A DNA stretch of 5,603 nucleotides from an uncultured Chloroflexota bacterium (GTDB taxonomy: Bacteria > Chloroflexota > Limnocylindria > Limnocylindrales > CSP1-4): assembly GCA_903930745.1 (NCBI GenBank), contig CAIYZX010000627.1, forward strand, positions 1 to 5,603, in the 5' to 3' direction. A program made the translations under genes and the position numbers. The notes under the pieces are model-generated. The model made no database searches and was not told the DNA's origin. It saw only the letters and a list, made by a program, of their open reading frames with translations. Of the stretch, positions 1 to 5,603 are shown in pieces (the first letter of the stretch is position 1; each line of letters starts with the position of its first letter).

Positions 1-1
1 A

Positions 2-31
2 TTGTATCCCGCTGGACAGGGGTGCTAGACT
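2..31 (+). promoter_or_regulatory. Putative rpsA promoter with extended -10
   Basis: The extended -10 motif TGCTAGACT lies at 23-31 (TG at 23-24, hexamer TAGACT at 26-31). A weak -35 candidate, TTGTAT at 2-7, is 18 bp upstream and matches the sigma-70 consensus at only three of six positions. Transcription would start near 37-39, giving an rpsA leader of about 170 nt. The eight bases GGTGCTAG recur in front of clpC, which supports a shared promoter type. CTAG is rare in this GC-rich sequence (three seen in the window). Inferred from sequence only. Confidence 0.45.
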
Positions 32-135
32 CGCACGGCCCCAAGGGCATGGACAGTTGAAGAGCTCAATCCCGGACGCGAAAGCACGAAGGAGCGGACC
101 GCAGGCGATCCACCACCGATCCTCCCCCTCTTGAT

Positions 136-185
136 GACGGCCCCGGGTTTGGCTCGGCGGCCGTTCGTGATTCCAGGGCGGAATC
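136..185 (+). promoter_or_regulatory. Two hairpins in the rpsA leader
   Basis: Two stems lie in tandem just upstream of the rpsA ribosome binding site. The first pairs ACGGCC (137-142) with GGCCGT (159-164), plus a possible G-U closing pair 136/165. The second pairs GATTCC (169-174) with GGAATC (180-185) around the five-base loop AGGGC. Neither is followed by a T-tract, so they do not look like an attenuator. E. coli rpsA is autoregulated through a structured leader, so similar control is conceivable here, but the stems are short and could be chance in GC-rich DNA. Confidence 0.3.
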
Positions 186-190
186 CACCA

Positions 191-196
191 AAGGAG
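191..196 (+). promoter_or_regulatory. rpsA ribosome binding site
   Basis: AAGGAG lies 11 nt before the TTG at 208 and is the evidence for choosing this non-ATG start. The nine bases GGATCACCT at 200-208 match the 3' region of 16S rRNA that precedes the anti-Shine-Dalgarno. As a result AAGG (191-194) can pair with CCTT (206-209), which includes part of the start codon. Confidence 0.8.
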
Positions 197-207
197 ACAG
201 GATCACC

Positions 208-1776
208 TTGACCGAAGAGCAGCAGAGCGGGACCGCGCCGGCGGAGGAGGCGGTCGCCTCCGAGACCCCGGCGTCCGAGGAGACCGTCGAGACCACCGTG
301 GTCGCAGACGAGCCCGCAGCCACCATCGAGCCTGCGCCCGCAACCGAGGCGGACTTCGCCGACGCACCGCCCGCCGCGGTGGAGGAGGACGAGCCCGTCG
401 TCATTGCGCAGAAGCGCCGTGCCGGCCCCGAGCCGACGACCATGGAGGAGCTCCTGGCCGAGCAGGACTCGGACATCAAGAGCTTCAAGCACGGCGACGT
501 CGTGGAGGGCACGGTCGTCCGGATCGACAAGGACGAGATCCTCGTCGACATCGGCGCCAAGTCCGAGGGCGTGGTCAGCAACCGCGAGCTCTTCGGACGC
601 CATGCCGAATCCGCCCCGCAGCTCAACATCGGCGACGTCGTGCTCGTGTACGTCCTGCAGCCGGAGAGCCCGGAGGGCCACGTGGTCCTCTCGCTCCGCC
701 GTGCAGGCCTCGAGCGCAAGTGGCGCGCGATGCAGGAGCTGTTCGAGGCAGGCACGATCATCGACGCCCCGGTCATCGACCACAACAAGGGCGGCCTGAT
801 CGTGGACTGCGGCATCCGCGGCTTCGTGCCGATCTCGCAGATCGTGGACTTCCCGCGCCGCCCGCAGAACGAGCAGCCGCGTGACGCCGCCCAGGAGATC
901 GCGGAGAAGCTGCAGCCGTACATCGGCCGCAAGCTCCGCCTCAAGATCCTCGAGGTCAACCGCAAGGCGAACCGCCTGATCCTGTCGGAGAAGGTCGCGC
1001 TCTACGAGGAGCGCCGCGAGAAGCGGGACGAGCTGTTCAGCAGCCTGCAGGTTGGCCAGAAGGTCACCGGCAACGTCCGCTCCATCGCGCCGTTCGGCAT
1101 CTTCATCGACCTCGGTGGCATCGACGGACTCGTCCACAAGAGCGAGCTGTCGTGGAACAAGGTCAACAACCCCGAGGCCGGCTACAAGGTTGGCGACGAG
1201 GTTGAGGCCGAGGTCATCGACATCAACCACGAGCGCGGCCGGATCAGCCTCTCGATCCGCCGTCTCCAGCCCGATCCGTGGGAGAGCACGGTCGCCGACT
1301 TCAAGGTTGGCGACGTGATCGACGGCACGGTGACGAAGCTCGTCAACTTCGGCGCCTTCGTCCGGGTCCGCGAGGGCCTGGAGGGCCTGATCCACATCAG
1401 CGAGCTGTCCCACCAGCGCGTCGCCCACCCGGGCGATGTCGTCCACGAGGGCCAGGTCCTGAAGCTGAAGATCATCAGCCTGGACTCCGAGCGCCATCGC
1501 CTGGGCCTCAGCCTCAAGCAGGCCGAGGAGCCGCCGGTTCGCCCGGCTCCAGAGCCCGGCGTTCCCGCCCCGGTCGCCACCCCGGCGCCGGCCCCCGAGC
1601 GCCGCGAGCGCCGCGAGCGCCGCGAGCGCCCGGACCGCGGCTACAGCCCGTCCGATGCCAATGCGGAGCCGGAGGGTGGCATCGACACCACCCTGGCCGC
1701 CGCGTTCGCCCAGGTCCGCAGCGCGCTTGCTGCAGCCGAGGCGGCCGAGGACAAGCCGGAGGAGAAGGCCGAGTAG
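208..1776 (+). CDS. rpsA: 30S ribosomal protein S1, four S1 domains
   Basis: Protein of 522 aa that binds mRNA on the small ribosomal subunit and helps translation start. Four S1 (OB-fold) domains are visible at roughly residues 94-166, 180-262, 280-352 and 365-437. Domains 3 and 4 carry the best consensus (FGIFIDLGGIDGLVH and FGAFVRVREGLEGLIHISELS). Domains 1 and 2 are more divergent, as is usual for the ribosome-binding domains. Four domains fit S1 of Gram-positive and related lineages; E. coli S1 has six. Residues 1-75 form an acidic Ala/Glu/Pro-rich extension. The tail is Pro/Ala-rich (440-463), then a basic Glu-Arg-Arg repeat (464-476), then a probable helix (about 490-515) with an acidic end. 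The TTG start is supported by AAGGAG at 191-196 and by the lack of a better start; the next in-frame ATG (residue 79, position 442) has no Shine-Dalgarno. The gene is probably monocistronic, with its own promoter motif and a strong hairpin 32 bases after the stop. A non-ribosomal S1-domain protein is the main alternative. Confidence 0.9.
   Translation: MTEEQQSGTAPAEEAVASETPASEETVETTVVADEPAATIEPAPATEADFADAPPAAVEEDEPVVIAQKRRAGPEPTTMEELLAEQDSDIKSFKHGDVVEGTVVRIDKDEILVDIGAKSEGVVSNRELFGRHAESAPQLNIGDVVLVYVLQPESPEGHVVLSLRRAGLERKWRAMQELFEAGTIIDAPVIDHNKGGLIVDCGIRGFVPISQIVDFPRRPQNEQPRDAAQEIAEKLQPYIGRKLRLKILEVNRKANRLILSEKVALYEERREKRDELFSSLQVGQKVTGNVRSIAPFGIFIDLGGIDGLVHKSELSWNKVNNPEAGYKVGDEVEAEVIDINHERGRISLSIRRLQPDPWESTVADFKVGDVIDGTVTKLVNFGAFVRVREGLEGLIHISELSHQRVAHPGDVVHEGQVLKLKIISLDSERHRLGLSLKQAEEPPVRPAPEPGVPAPVATPAPAPERRERRERRERPDRGYSPSDANAEPEGGIDTTLAAAFAQVRSALAAAEAAEDKPEEKAE
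1597..1629 (+). repeat. 9-bp tandem repeat encoding Glu-Arg-Arg
   Basis: The unit GAGCGCCGC occurs three times perfectly (1597-1605, 1606-1614, 1615-1623), followed by a partial copy GAGCGC. It is in frame with rpsA and encodes residues 464-474 of the C-terminal tail, giving a strongly basic patch. Exact repetition at the DNA level suggests expansion by replication slippage, so copy number may vary between strains. Confidence 0.9.
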
Positions 1777-1808
1777 GCCGCATTCCCCCGCGCACGCGCA
1801 GGAACCAA

Positions 1809-1842
1809 GAGACGACCCGCCGGGAAGCCGGCGGGTCGTCTC
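1809..1842 (+). terminator. Hairpin terminator after rpsA
   Basis: A perfect 15-bp inverted repeat pairs 1809-1823 with 1828-1842 around the four-base loop GAAG. It starts 32 bases after the rpsA stop codon and is the strongest inverted repeat in the window. No T-tract follows (next bases GATTCCAG), so it is not a textbook intrinsic terminator. It may terminate by hairpin alone or act as a 3'-end stabiliser against exonucleases. Confidence 0.7.
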
Positions 1843-1867
1843 GATTCCAGGCCGATCCAACGGGTGA

Positions 1868-1950
1868 GGCGCCACGAAGAGACAGGTGGAACCCGTGCGG
1901 GCAGGGACGAATCCCCACCCGGAACCGGGGATGCGCCGCCCCGTGGCGCT
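1868..1950 (+). other. GC-rich intergenic stretch with branched folding potential
   Basis: The ends GCGCCACG (1869-1876) and CGTGGCGC (1942-1949) are perfectly complementary, with a further G-U pair 1868/1950. Inside, GGTGG (1885-1889) can pair with CCGCC (1936-1940) using one G-U. Three small hairpins follow in a row: 1892-1901, 1904-1915 (GGGA/TCCC, loop CGAA) and 1918-1929 (CCCG/CGGG, loop GAAC). I recognise no known RNA family. It sits upstream of the proposed clpC promoter, so it may not be in the clpC mRNA. Short complementary segments are expected by chance at this GC content. Confidence 0.25.
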
Positions 1951-1952
1951 GG

Positions 1953-1961
1953 TGCTAGCAT
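1953..1961 (+). promoter_or_regulatory. Putative clpC promoter, extended -10
   Basis: TGCTAGCAT carries the extended TG (1953-1954) and a -10-like hexamer TAGCAT (1956-1961) matching four of six consensus bases. No recognisable -35 exists at 16-18 bp. The preceding bases make GGTGCTAG (1951-1958), identical to the motif at 21-28 before rpsA. Transcription would begin near 1967-1969, giving a leader of only about 37 nt. No CIRCE (HrcA) or CtsR operator was found between 1777 and 2004. Confidence 0.4.
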
Positions 1962-1965
1962 GCGA

Positions 1966-1992
1966 CCGCAGGTCGCCCCCTGCGACCAGCGG
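1966..1992 (+). promoter_or_regulatory. Inverted repeat in clpC leader, overlapping the SD
   Basis: The arms CCGCAGGTCGC (1966-1976) and GCGACCAGCGG (1982-1992) pair at ten of eleven positions, with one A-A mismatch and a CCCCT loop. The 3' arm includes the first two G residues of the clpC Shine-Dalgarno (GGAGA, 1991-1995). In RNA it would form a hairpin at the extreme 5' end of the predicted transcript and could limit ribosome access. In DNA it could equally be a palindromic operator just past the start point. Confidence 0.5.
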
Positions 1993-1995
1993 AGA
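1991..1995 (+). promoter_or_regulatory. clpC ribosome binding site
   Basis: GGAGA ends 9 nt before the ATG at 2005. It decides the start: the reading frame is open further upstream (GTG at 1864, ATG at 1960), but those candidates have no Shine-Dalgarno, and the residues they would add do not belong to the family. Confidence 0.75.
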
Positions 1996-2004
1996 CCCGA
2001 CCGG

Positions 2005-4479
2005 ATGGATCGTTTCGACAAGTTCACAGACCGCGCACGCAAGGTCCTGACGCTCGCGCAGGACGAGGCGCAGCGGTTCAACCACAACTACATCGGCACC
2101 GAGCACCTGCTCCTGGGCCTCGTCCGCGAGGGCGAGGGCGTGGCCGCGCGCGTGCTCGAGAACATGAACGTCGAGCTGCCGAAGGTCCGCACCGCCGTTG
2201 AGTTCATCATCGGGCGGGGTGACCGGCCGGTGGTTGGCGAGGTTGGGCTCACGCCGCGCGCGAAGCGTGTGATCGAGCTGGCCATCGACGAGGCCCGCCG
2301 TCTCGGGCACAACTACATCGGCACGGAGCACCTGCTGCTGGGCCTCGTCCGCGAGGGCGAGGGCATCGCCGCGGGCGTCCTCGAGAGCCTGGGCGTCAAC
2401 CTGGACAAGGTCCGCCACGAGGTCATCCGGGTCCTCTCCCAGTCCTCGTCCGCCAGCCCGGCGCAGGAGACGAAGCGCGCCAGCAAGACGCCCACGGTTG
2501 ACGCCCTCGGCATCAACCTCACGGACGCAGCGCGTGCGGACAAGCTGGACCCGGTCATCGGCCGCGAGAAGGAGATCGAGCGGGTCATCCAGATCCTGGG
2601 CCGCAAGACGAAGAACAACCCGGCGCTGATCGGCGAGCCGGGCGTGGGCAAGACGGCCATCGCGGAGGGCCTGGCCCACCGGATCGTCTCGGGCGACGTC
2701 CCGGACATCCTGCTCAACAAGCGCGTCCTGACGCTGGACATCGGCTCGCTCGTCGCCGGCACCAAGTACCGCGGCGAGTTCGAGGAGCGCCTCAAGAAGA
2801 TCATCGAGGAGCTCCGCAACACCAACGACGCGATCCTCTTCATCGACGAGCTGCACACGCTCGTGGGTGCGGGCGCCGCCGAGGGTGCCATCGATGCCGC
2901 GAACATCCTGAAGCCCCCGCTGAGCCGCGGCGAGCTCCAGTGCATCGGCGCCACCACGCTTGACGAGTACCGCAAGTACATCGAGAAGGACGCCGCGCTG
3001 GAGCGCCGCTTCCAGCCGGTGATGGTGGAGGAGCCCACGCTCGAGCAGACCATCGAGATCCTCGTGGGCATCCGCGAGCGGTACGAGGCGCACCACAAGG
3101 TCAGGATCACGGACGACGCGGTGAAGGCCGCCGCGGACCTCTCCATCCGCTACATCACGGACCGCCACCTCCCGGACAAGGCGATCGACCTCATCGACGA
3201 GGCGTCGTCCCGCGTCCGCCTCCGCCACTCGTCCGCGCCGCCCGAGCTGCGCGCCGCGAACAAGGAGCTGGACCGCGTCACCAAGGAGAAGGACGCCGCG
3301 ATCAGCGCGCAGGAGTACGAGCAGGCCGCCACCCTCCGCGAGGCCGAGGCCGCCGCCAAGGAGACCGTGGACCGCCTCCGGGCCGAGTGGCAGCAGGCCA
3401 CGTCCGGCGAGGCGCCCAAGGTGGACGAGGAGGAGATCGCCCAGGTCGTGGCGATGTGGACCGGCATCCCGGTCACCCGGATCGCCCAGGAGGAGTCCGA
3501 GCGTCTCCTCGCGATGGAGTCCGTCCTGCACCAGCGGCTCATCGGCCAGGAGGAGGCGATCGAGACCGTCTCCCGCGCCGTCCGCCGCGCACGCGCCGGC
3601 CTCAAGGATCCCAAGCGCCCCATCGGCTCGTTCATCTTCCTCGGCCCCACCGGCGTGGGCAAGACCGAGCTCGCGAAGGCGCTCGCCGAGTACATGTTCG
3701 GCTCCGAGGACACGCTCATCAAGGTTGACATGAGCGAGTTCATGGAGCGGCACAACGTGAGCCGCCTCGTGGGCGCGCCCCCAGGCTATGTCGGGTTCGA
3801 CGAGGGTGGCCAGCTCACCGAGGCCGTCCGTCGCAAGAGCTACGCCGTGATCCTGCTCGACGAGATCGAGAAGGCGCACGCCGAGGTGTTCAACATCCTG
3901 CTCCAGATCCTGGAGGACGGGCACCTCACGGACGCCAAGGGCCGTCGCGTGGACTTCCGCAACACGATCATCATCATGACGTCCAACCTCGGGGCCGCGA
4001 AGATCCAGACCAACTCGTCGCTGGGCTTCCGGTCGATGGGCGACACCGCCGAGGCGCGGGCCTCCGCCAGCTACGAGCTCATGAAGGAGAAGGTCCAGCA
4101 GGAGCTGAAGGCGAACTTCCGCCCCGAGTTCCTCAACCGCCTCGACGCCACGGTGGTCTTCCGCAGCCTCACGGTCGAGGAGATCACGAAGATCGTGGAC
4201 CTGATGCTCAAGCGCGTGCGCGAGCAGCTGAAGGCCCAGGGCATGGAGCTGGACATCACGCAGGCCGCCAAGGAGCACCTCATCAAGCTTGGCTACGACC
4301 AGGCCTATGGTGCCCGCCCGCTCCGCCGCACCATCCAGAACCTGATCGAGGACCCGCTGGCCGAGCACCTGCTGCTGGGCCGCTACAAGCAGGGCGACAC
4401 GATCAACATCGACCTCGAGCAGGACGGCAAGGGCCTCGTGATGACCACGATCGAGGCGAAGACGCCCGTCGAAGCCTGA
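2005..4479 (+). CDS. clpC: ClpC, ATP-dependent Clp protease ATPase subunit
   Basis: Hexameric AAA+ unfoldase of 824 aa, close to the usual 810-850 for ClpC. It threads substrates into the ClpP peptidase in the cytoplasm. The N-domain has two Clp repeats (about 1-70 and 80-145), followed by a linker. NBD1 shows Walker A GEPGVGKT (210-217) and Walker B LFIDEL (278-283). A short middle domain (about 409-475) contains a UVR-like helical stretch (EKDAAISAQEYEQAATLREAE), which marks ClpC rather than ClpB, whose middle domain is much longer. NBD2 shows Walker A GPTGVGKT (547-554), Walker B VILLDE (615-620), the FRPEFLNR motif (705-712) and the sensor-2 GAR (769-771). LGF at 673-675 matches the ClpP-docking loop. 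All catalytic residues are present. The glutamates of the two GTEH motifs (E33, E108) correspond to the phosphoarginine-binding residues known in B. subtilis ClpC. radA follows after 23 nt, probably in the same transcript. Confidence 0.97.
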   Translation: MDRFDKFTDRARKVLTLAQDEAQRFNHNYIGTEHLLLGLVREGEGVAARVLENMNVELPKVRTAVEFIIGRGDRPVVGEVGLTPRAKRVIELAIDEARRLGHNYIGTEHLLLGLVREGEGIAAGVLESLGVNLDKVRHEVIRVLSQSSSASPAQETKRASKTPTVDALGINLTDAARADKLDPVIGREKEIERVIQILGRKTKNNPALIGEPGVGKTAIAEGLAHRIVSGDVPDILLNKRVLTLDIGSLVAGTKYRGEFEERLKKIIEELRNTNDAILFIDELHTLVGAGAAEGAIDAANILKPPLSRGELQCIGATTLDEYRKYIEKDAALERRFQPVMVEEPTLEQTIEILVGIRERYEAHHKVRITDDAVKAAADLSIRYITDRHLPDKAIDLIDEASSRVRLRHSSAPPELRAANKELDRVTKEKDAAISAQEYEQAATLREAEAAAKETVDRLRAEWQQATSGEAPKVDEEEIAQVVAMWTGIPVTRIAQEESERLLAMESVLHQRLIGQEEAIETVSRAVRRARAGLKDPKRPIGSFIFLGPTGVGKTELAKALAEYMFGSEDTLIKVDMSEFMERHNVSRLVGAPPGYVGFDEGGQLTEAVRRKSYAVILLDEIEKAHAEVFNILLQILEDGHLTDAKGRRVDFRNTIIIMTSNLGAAKIQTNSSLGFRSMGDTAEARASASYELMKEKVQQELKANFRPEFLNRLDATVVFRSLTVEEITKIVDLMLKRVREQLKAQGMELDITQAAKEHLIKLGYDQAYGARPLRRTIQNLIEDPLAEHLLLGRYKQGDTINIDLEQDGKGLVMTTIEAKTPVEA
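2083..2373 (+). repeat. Duplicated segment of the ClpC N-domain
   Basis: Positions 2083-2148 and 2308-2373 encode the two N-domain repeats HNYIGTEHLLLGLVREGEG plus V/I-A-A. They agree at 62 of 66 bases and 21 of 22 residues. The repeat is an ancient feature of the Clp N-domain family. High identity at synonymous positions can come from strong codon bias, but recombination between copies may also keep them alike. Confidence 0.85.
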
Positions 4480-4490
4480 CGCCGGCGTCA
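4477..4490. repeat. Perfect 14-bp palindrome at the clpC stop codon
   Basis: TGACGCCGGCGTCA is a perfect palindrome that begins with the clpC TGA stop and ends 12 bases before the radA start. As RNA it could form only a short five-base-pair stem with a CCGG loop, with no T-tract, so it is a poor terminator. It could be a protein-binding site in DNA or chance in GC-rich sequence. I do not recognise it as a known operator. Confidence 0.6.
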
Positions 4491-4502
4491 CCGAGCGCCG
4501 CC

Positions 4503-5603
4503 GTGGCCAAGGCCCAGAGCCGGTACGTCTGCCAGTCCTGTGGCGCCGTGGTCCTCCGCTGGGAGGGCCAGTGCCGCACGTGTGGCGGGTGGAACACGCT
4601 CGTTGAGACCGTCGTCCGCGAACAGCCGCGTCCGCGGGCGTCCACGGCCGGCGCGACCGGCGTTGGCGGGGGCGCCACCCCGGTGGCCCTCTCGCACGCT
4701 GGCGAGGCGGAGCACGAGGTCCGGCGCCCGCTGGGCATCGGCGAGCTGGACCGCGTCCTGGGTGGAGGGCTGGTTGCCGGGTCGCTCGTGCTGCTGGGCG
4801 GTGAGCCCGGCATCGGCAAGTCCACGCTCCTCCTCCAGGCGGCAGCCGGCGTCGCACGCAGCGGCGGGACCGTCCTCTACGCCACCGGCGAGGAATCCGC
4901 GAGCCAGGTGCGTCTCCGGGCCACGCGCCTGGGGCTTGCCGACGGTGCCATCGGCGACGCGATCCGGGTGGTCGCCGAGACGGCCGTGGGCCGGATCACG
5001 GACCTCGCCCGCGGCGAGCGGCCCGCGCTGCTCGTTGTGGACTCCGTGCAGACCGTCGCCTCCGAGGAGCTGGACGGCCCCCCGGGATCCGTTGGCCAGG
5101 TGCGCGAGTCCACGCTCCGCCTGATGGAGCTGGCCAAGGCGGACGCTGTCCCGGTGATCCTCGTGGGACACGTCACCAAGGACGGCACGCTCGCCGGGCC
5201 CAAGACCCTGGAGCACCTCGTGGACGTCGTCCTCTCCGTGGAGGGCGACCGGACCGCCGGCCTTCGCCTGGTGCGTGCCGCCAAGAACCGCTACGGCTCC
5301 ACCGAGGAGGTGGGTGTCTTCGAGATGGGAGACCGCGGCCTCGTGGAGGTCTCCGACCCCGCCCGGGCGTTCCTCGCGGAGCACGACGCGCCCGCGCCGG
5401 GCTCCGTCGTGGCGCCGGTGCTGGAGGGTTCGCGGCCGCTCCTGGTGGAGGTCCAGGCCCTAGTGGCTCCCACGGCCGCGCCGGCCCCGCGCAGGACGGC
5501 CTCCGGCGTGGACCACAACCGTCTCACGCTCCTGGTCGCCGTCCTGGGGCGGCGGGCCGGCATCGGCCTCGGCTCCCATGACGTCTATGCGAACCTCGCG
5601 GGC
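4503..5603 (+). CDS. radA: DNA repair protein RadA/Sms (3' end outside window)
   Basis: The first 367 aa of a RecA-like ATPase that promotes branch migration of recombination intermediates; the family is usually about 450-460 aa, so roughly 90 residues are missing. An N-terminal four-cysteine zinc finger (C10, C13, C24, C27; CQSC and CRTCGGW) is followed by a variable linker. The ATPase core has Walker A GGEPGIGKST (99-108, K106) and Walker B LLVVDS (D180). The RadA-specific motif reads KNRYG (261-265), where KNRFG is the common form. From about residue 300 the Lon-like domain begins (SGVDHNRL at 334-341) and the sequence is cut at DVYANLAG. The GTG start at 4503 puts MAKAQSRYVCQSCG at the expected N-terminus. 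It has no convincing Shine-Dalgarno, so translation may be coupled to clpC, whose stop is 23 nt upstream. The truncation is due to the window edge and not a mutation. Confidence 0.96.
   Translation, partial: MAKAQSRYVCQSCGAVVLRWEGQCRTCGGWNTLVETVVREQPRPRASTAGATGVGGGATPVALSHAGEAEHEVRRPLGIGELDRVLGGGLVAGSLVLLGGEPGIGKSTLLLQAAAGVARSGGTVLYATGEESASQVRLRATRLGLADGAIGDAIRVVAETAVGRITDLARGERPALLVVDSVQTVASEELDGPPGSVGQVRESTLRLMELAKADAVPVILVGHVTKDGTLAGPKTLEHLVDVVLSVEGDRTAGLRLVRAAKNRYGSTEEVGVFEMGDRGLVEVSDPARAFLAEHDAPAPGSVVAPVLEGSRPLLVEVQALVAPTAAPAPRRTASGVDHNRLTLLVAVLGRRAGIGLGSHDVYANLAG

Noticed and set aside
49..60. Three-codon upstream ORF (ATG GAC AGT TGA) in the rpsA leader.
   Set aside because: The AAGGG before it is only one base from the ATG, too close to act as a ribosome binding site, and such short frames occur often by chance.
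1885..1929. T-box or FMN riboswitch fragment upstream of clpC.
   Set aside because: Only short pieces resemble those RNAs. The T-box specifier stem and most conserved FMN riboswitch helices are missing, and clpC is not a known target of either.
1864..2004. In-frame upstream extension of clpC from GTG 1864 or ATG 1960.
   Set aside because: Neither has a Shine-Dalgarno, the added residues are unlike ClpC proteins, and the family N-terminus begins at MDRFDKFT (2005), which has GGAGA in front.
1777..2004. CIRCE or CtsR operator controlling clpC.
   Set aside because: Neither the TTAGCACTC/GAGTGCTAA repeat nor the CtsR direct repeat is present. GTGCTA at 1952-1957 is only part of a CIRCE half-site and is better explained as an extended -10.
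25..4857. Stop-free minus-strand reading frame of about 1,610 codons across rpsA, clpC and the start of radA.
   Set aside because: It is codon-aligned opposite rpsA and clpC, where a stop would need a TTA, CTA or TCA codon on the + strand. Those codons are avoided in this GC-rich genome. The translation is low-complexity Leu/Arg/Ala/Asp-rich and matches no family I know.
4488..5384. Minus-strand open frame of 298 codons opposite radA.
   Set aside because: It lies wholly opposite the well-supported radA gene and looks like a product of GC-rich codon use, with no recognisable domain.

Overview
The window is GC-rich bacterial chromosomal DNA carrying three housekeeping genes, all on the + strand: a four-domain ribosomal protein S1 (rpsA, 208-1776), the AAA+ unfoldase ClpC (clpC, 2005-4479) and the start of the DNA repair/recombination protein RadA/Sms (radA, from 4503, cut by the window end). 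The sequence of ClpC (N-terminus MDRFDKFTDRARKVL, motif VEFIIGRGDR), the four S1 domains, the TTG and GTG starts and the strong C/G third-position bias suggest a high-GC Gram-positive-like or Chloroflexota lineage. I favour Chloroflexota, but this is a judgement from remembered family sequences and not a search result. No mobile element, CRISPR array, tRNA or rRNA was seen.

Layout. Positions 1-207 hold a plausible promoter (extended -10 near 23-31) and a leader of about 170 nt with two small hairpins and a clear ribosome binding site. rpsA follows. It has an acidic N-terminal extension and an unusual C-terminal tail with a tandem Glu-Arg-Arg repeat. Positions 1777-2004 hold a strong 15-bp hairpin (likely rpsA terminator), a GC-rich stretch that can fold into a branched structure, a second extended -10 motif sharing eight bases with the first, and a short clpC leader. 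That leader forms an 11-position stem touching the Shine-Dalgarno sequence. clpC is full length with all expected catalytic motifs. It is followed after 23 nt by radA, so the two are probably cotranscribed; a perfect 14-bp palindrome covers the clpC stop codon.

How the genes relate. S1 loads mRNA on the ribosome, ClpC unfolds proteins for ClpP, and RadA drives branch migration in recombination. clpC-radA adjacency is also known from Firmicutes, where clpC lies in the ctsR-mcsA-mcsB-clpC-radA order; here ctsR, mcsA and mcsB are absent and rpsA precedes clpC. The hairpin after rpsA and the separate promoter motif suggest rpsA is its own unit and clpC-radA a second one. The genes themselves are ordinary. 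What deserves a second look is the non-coding sequence around them, not a new gene system.
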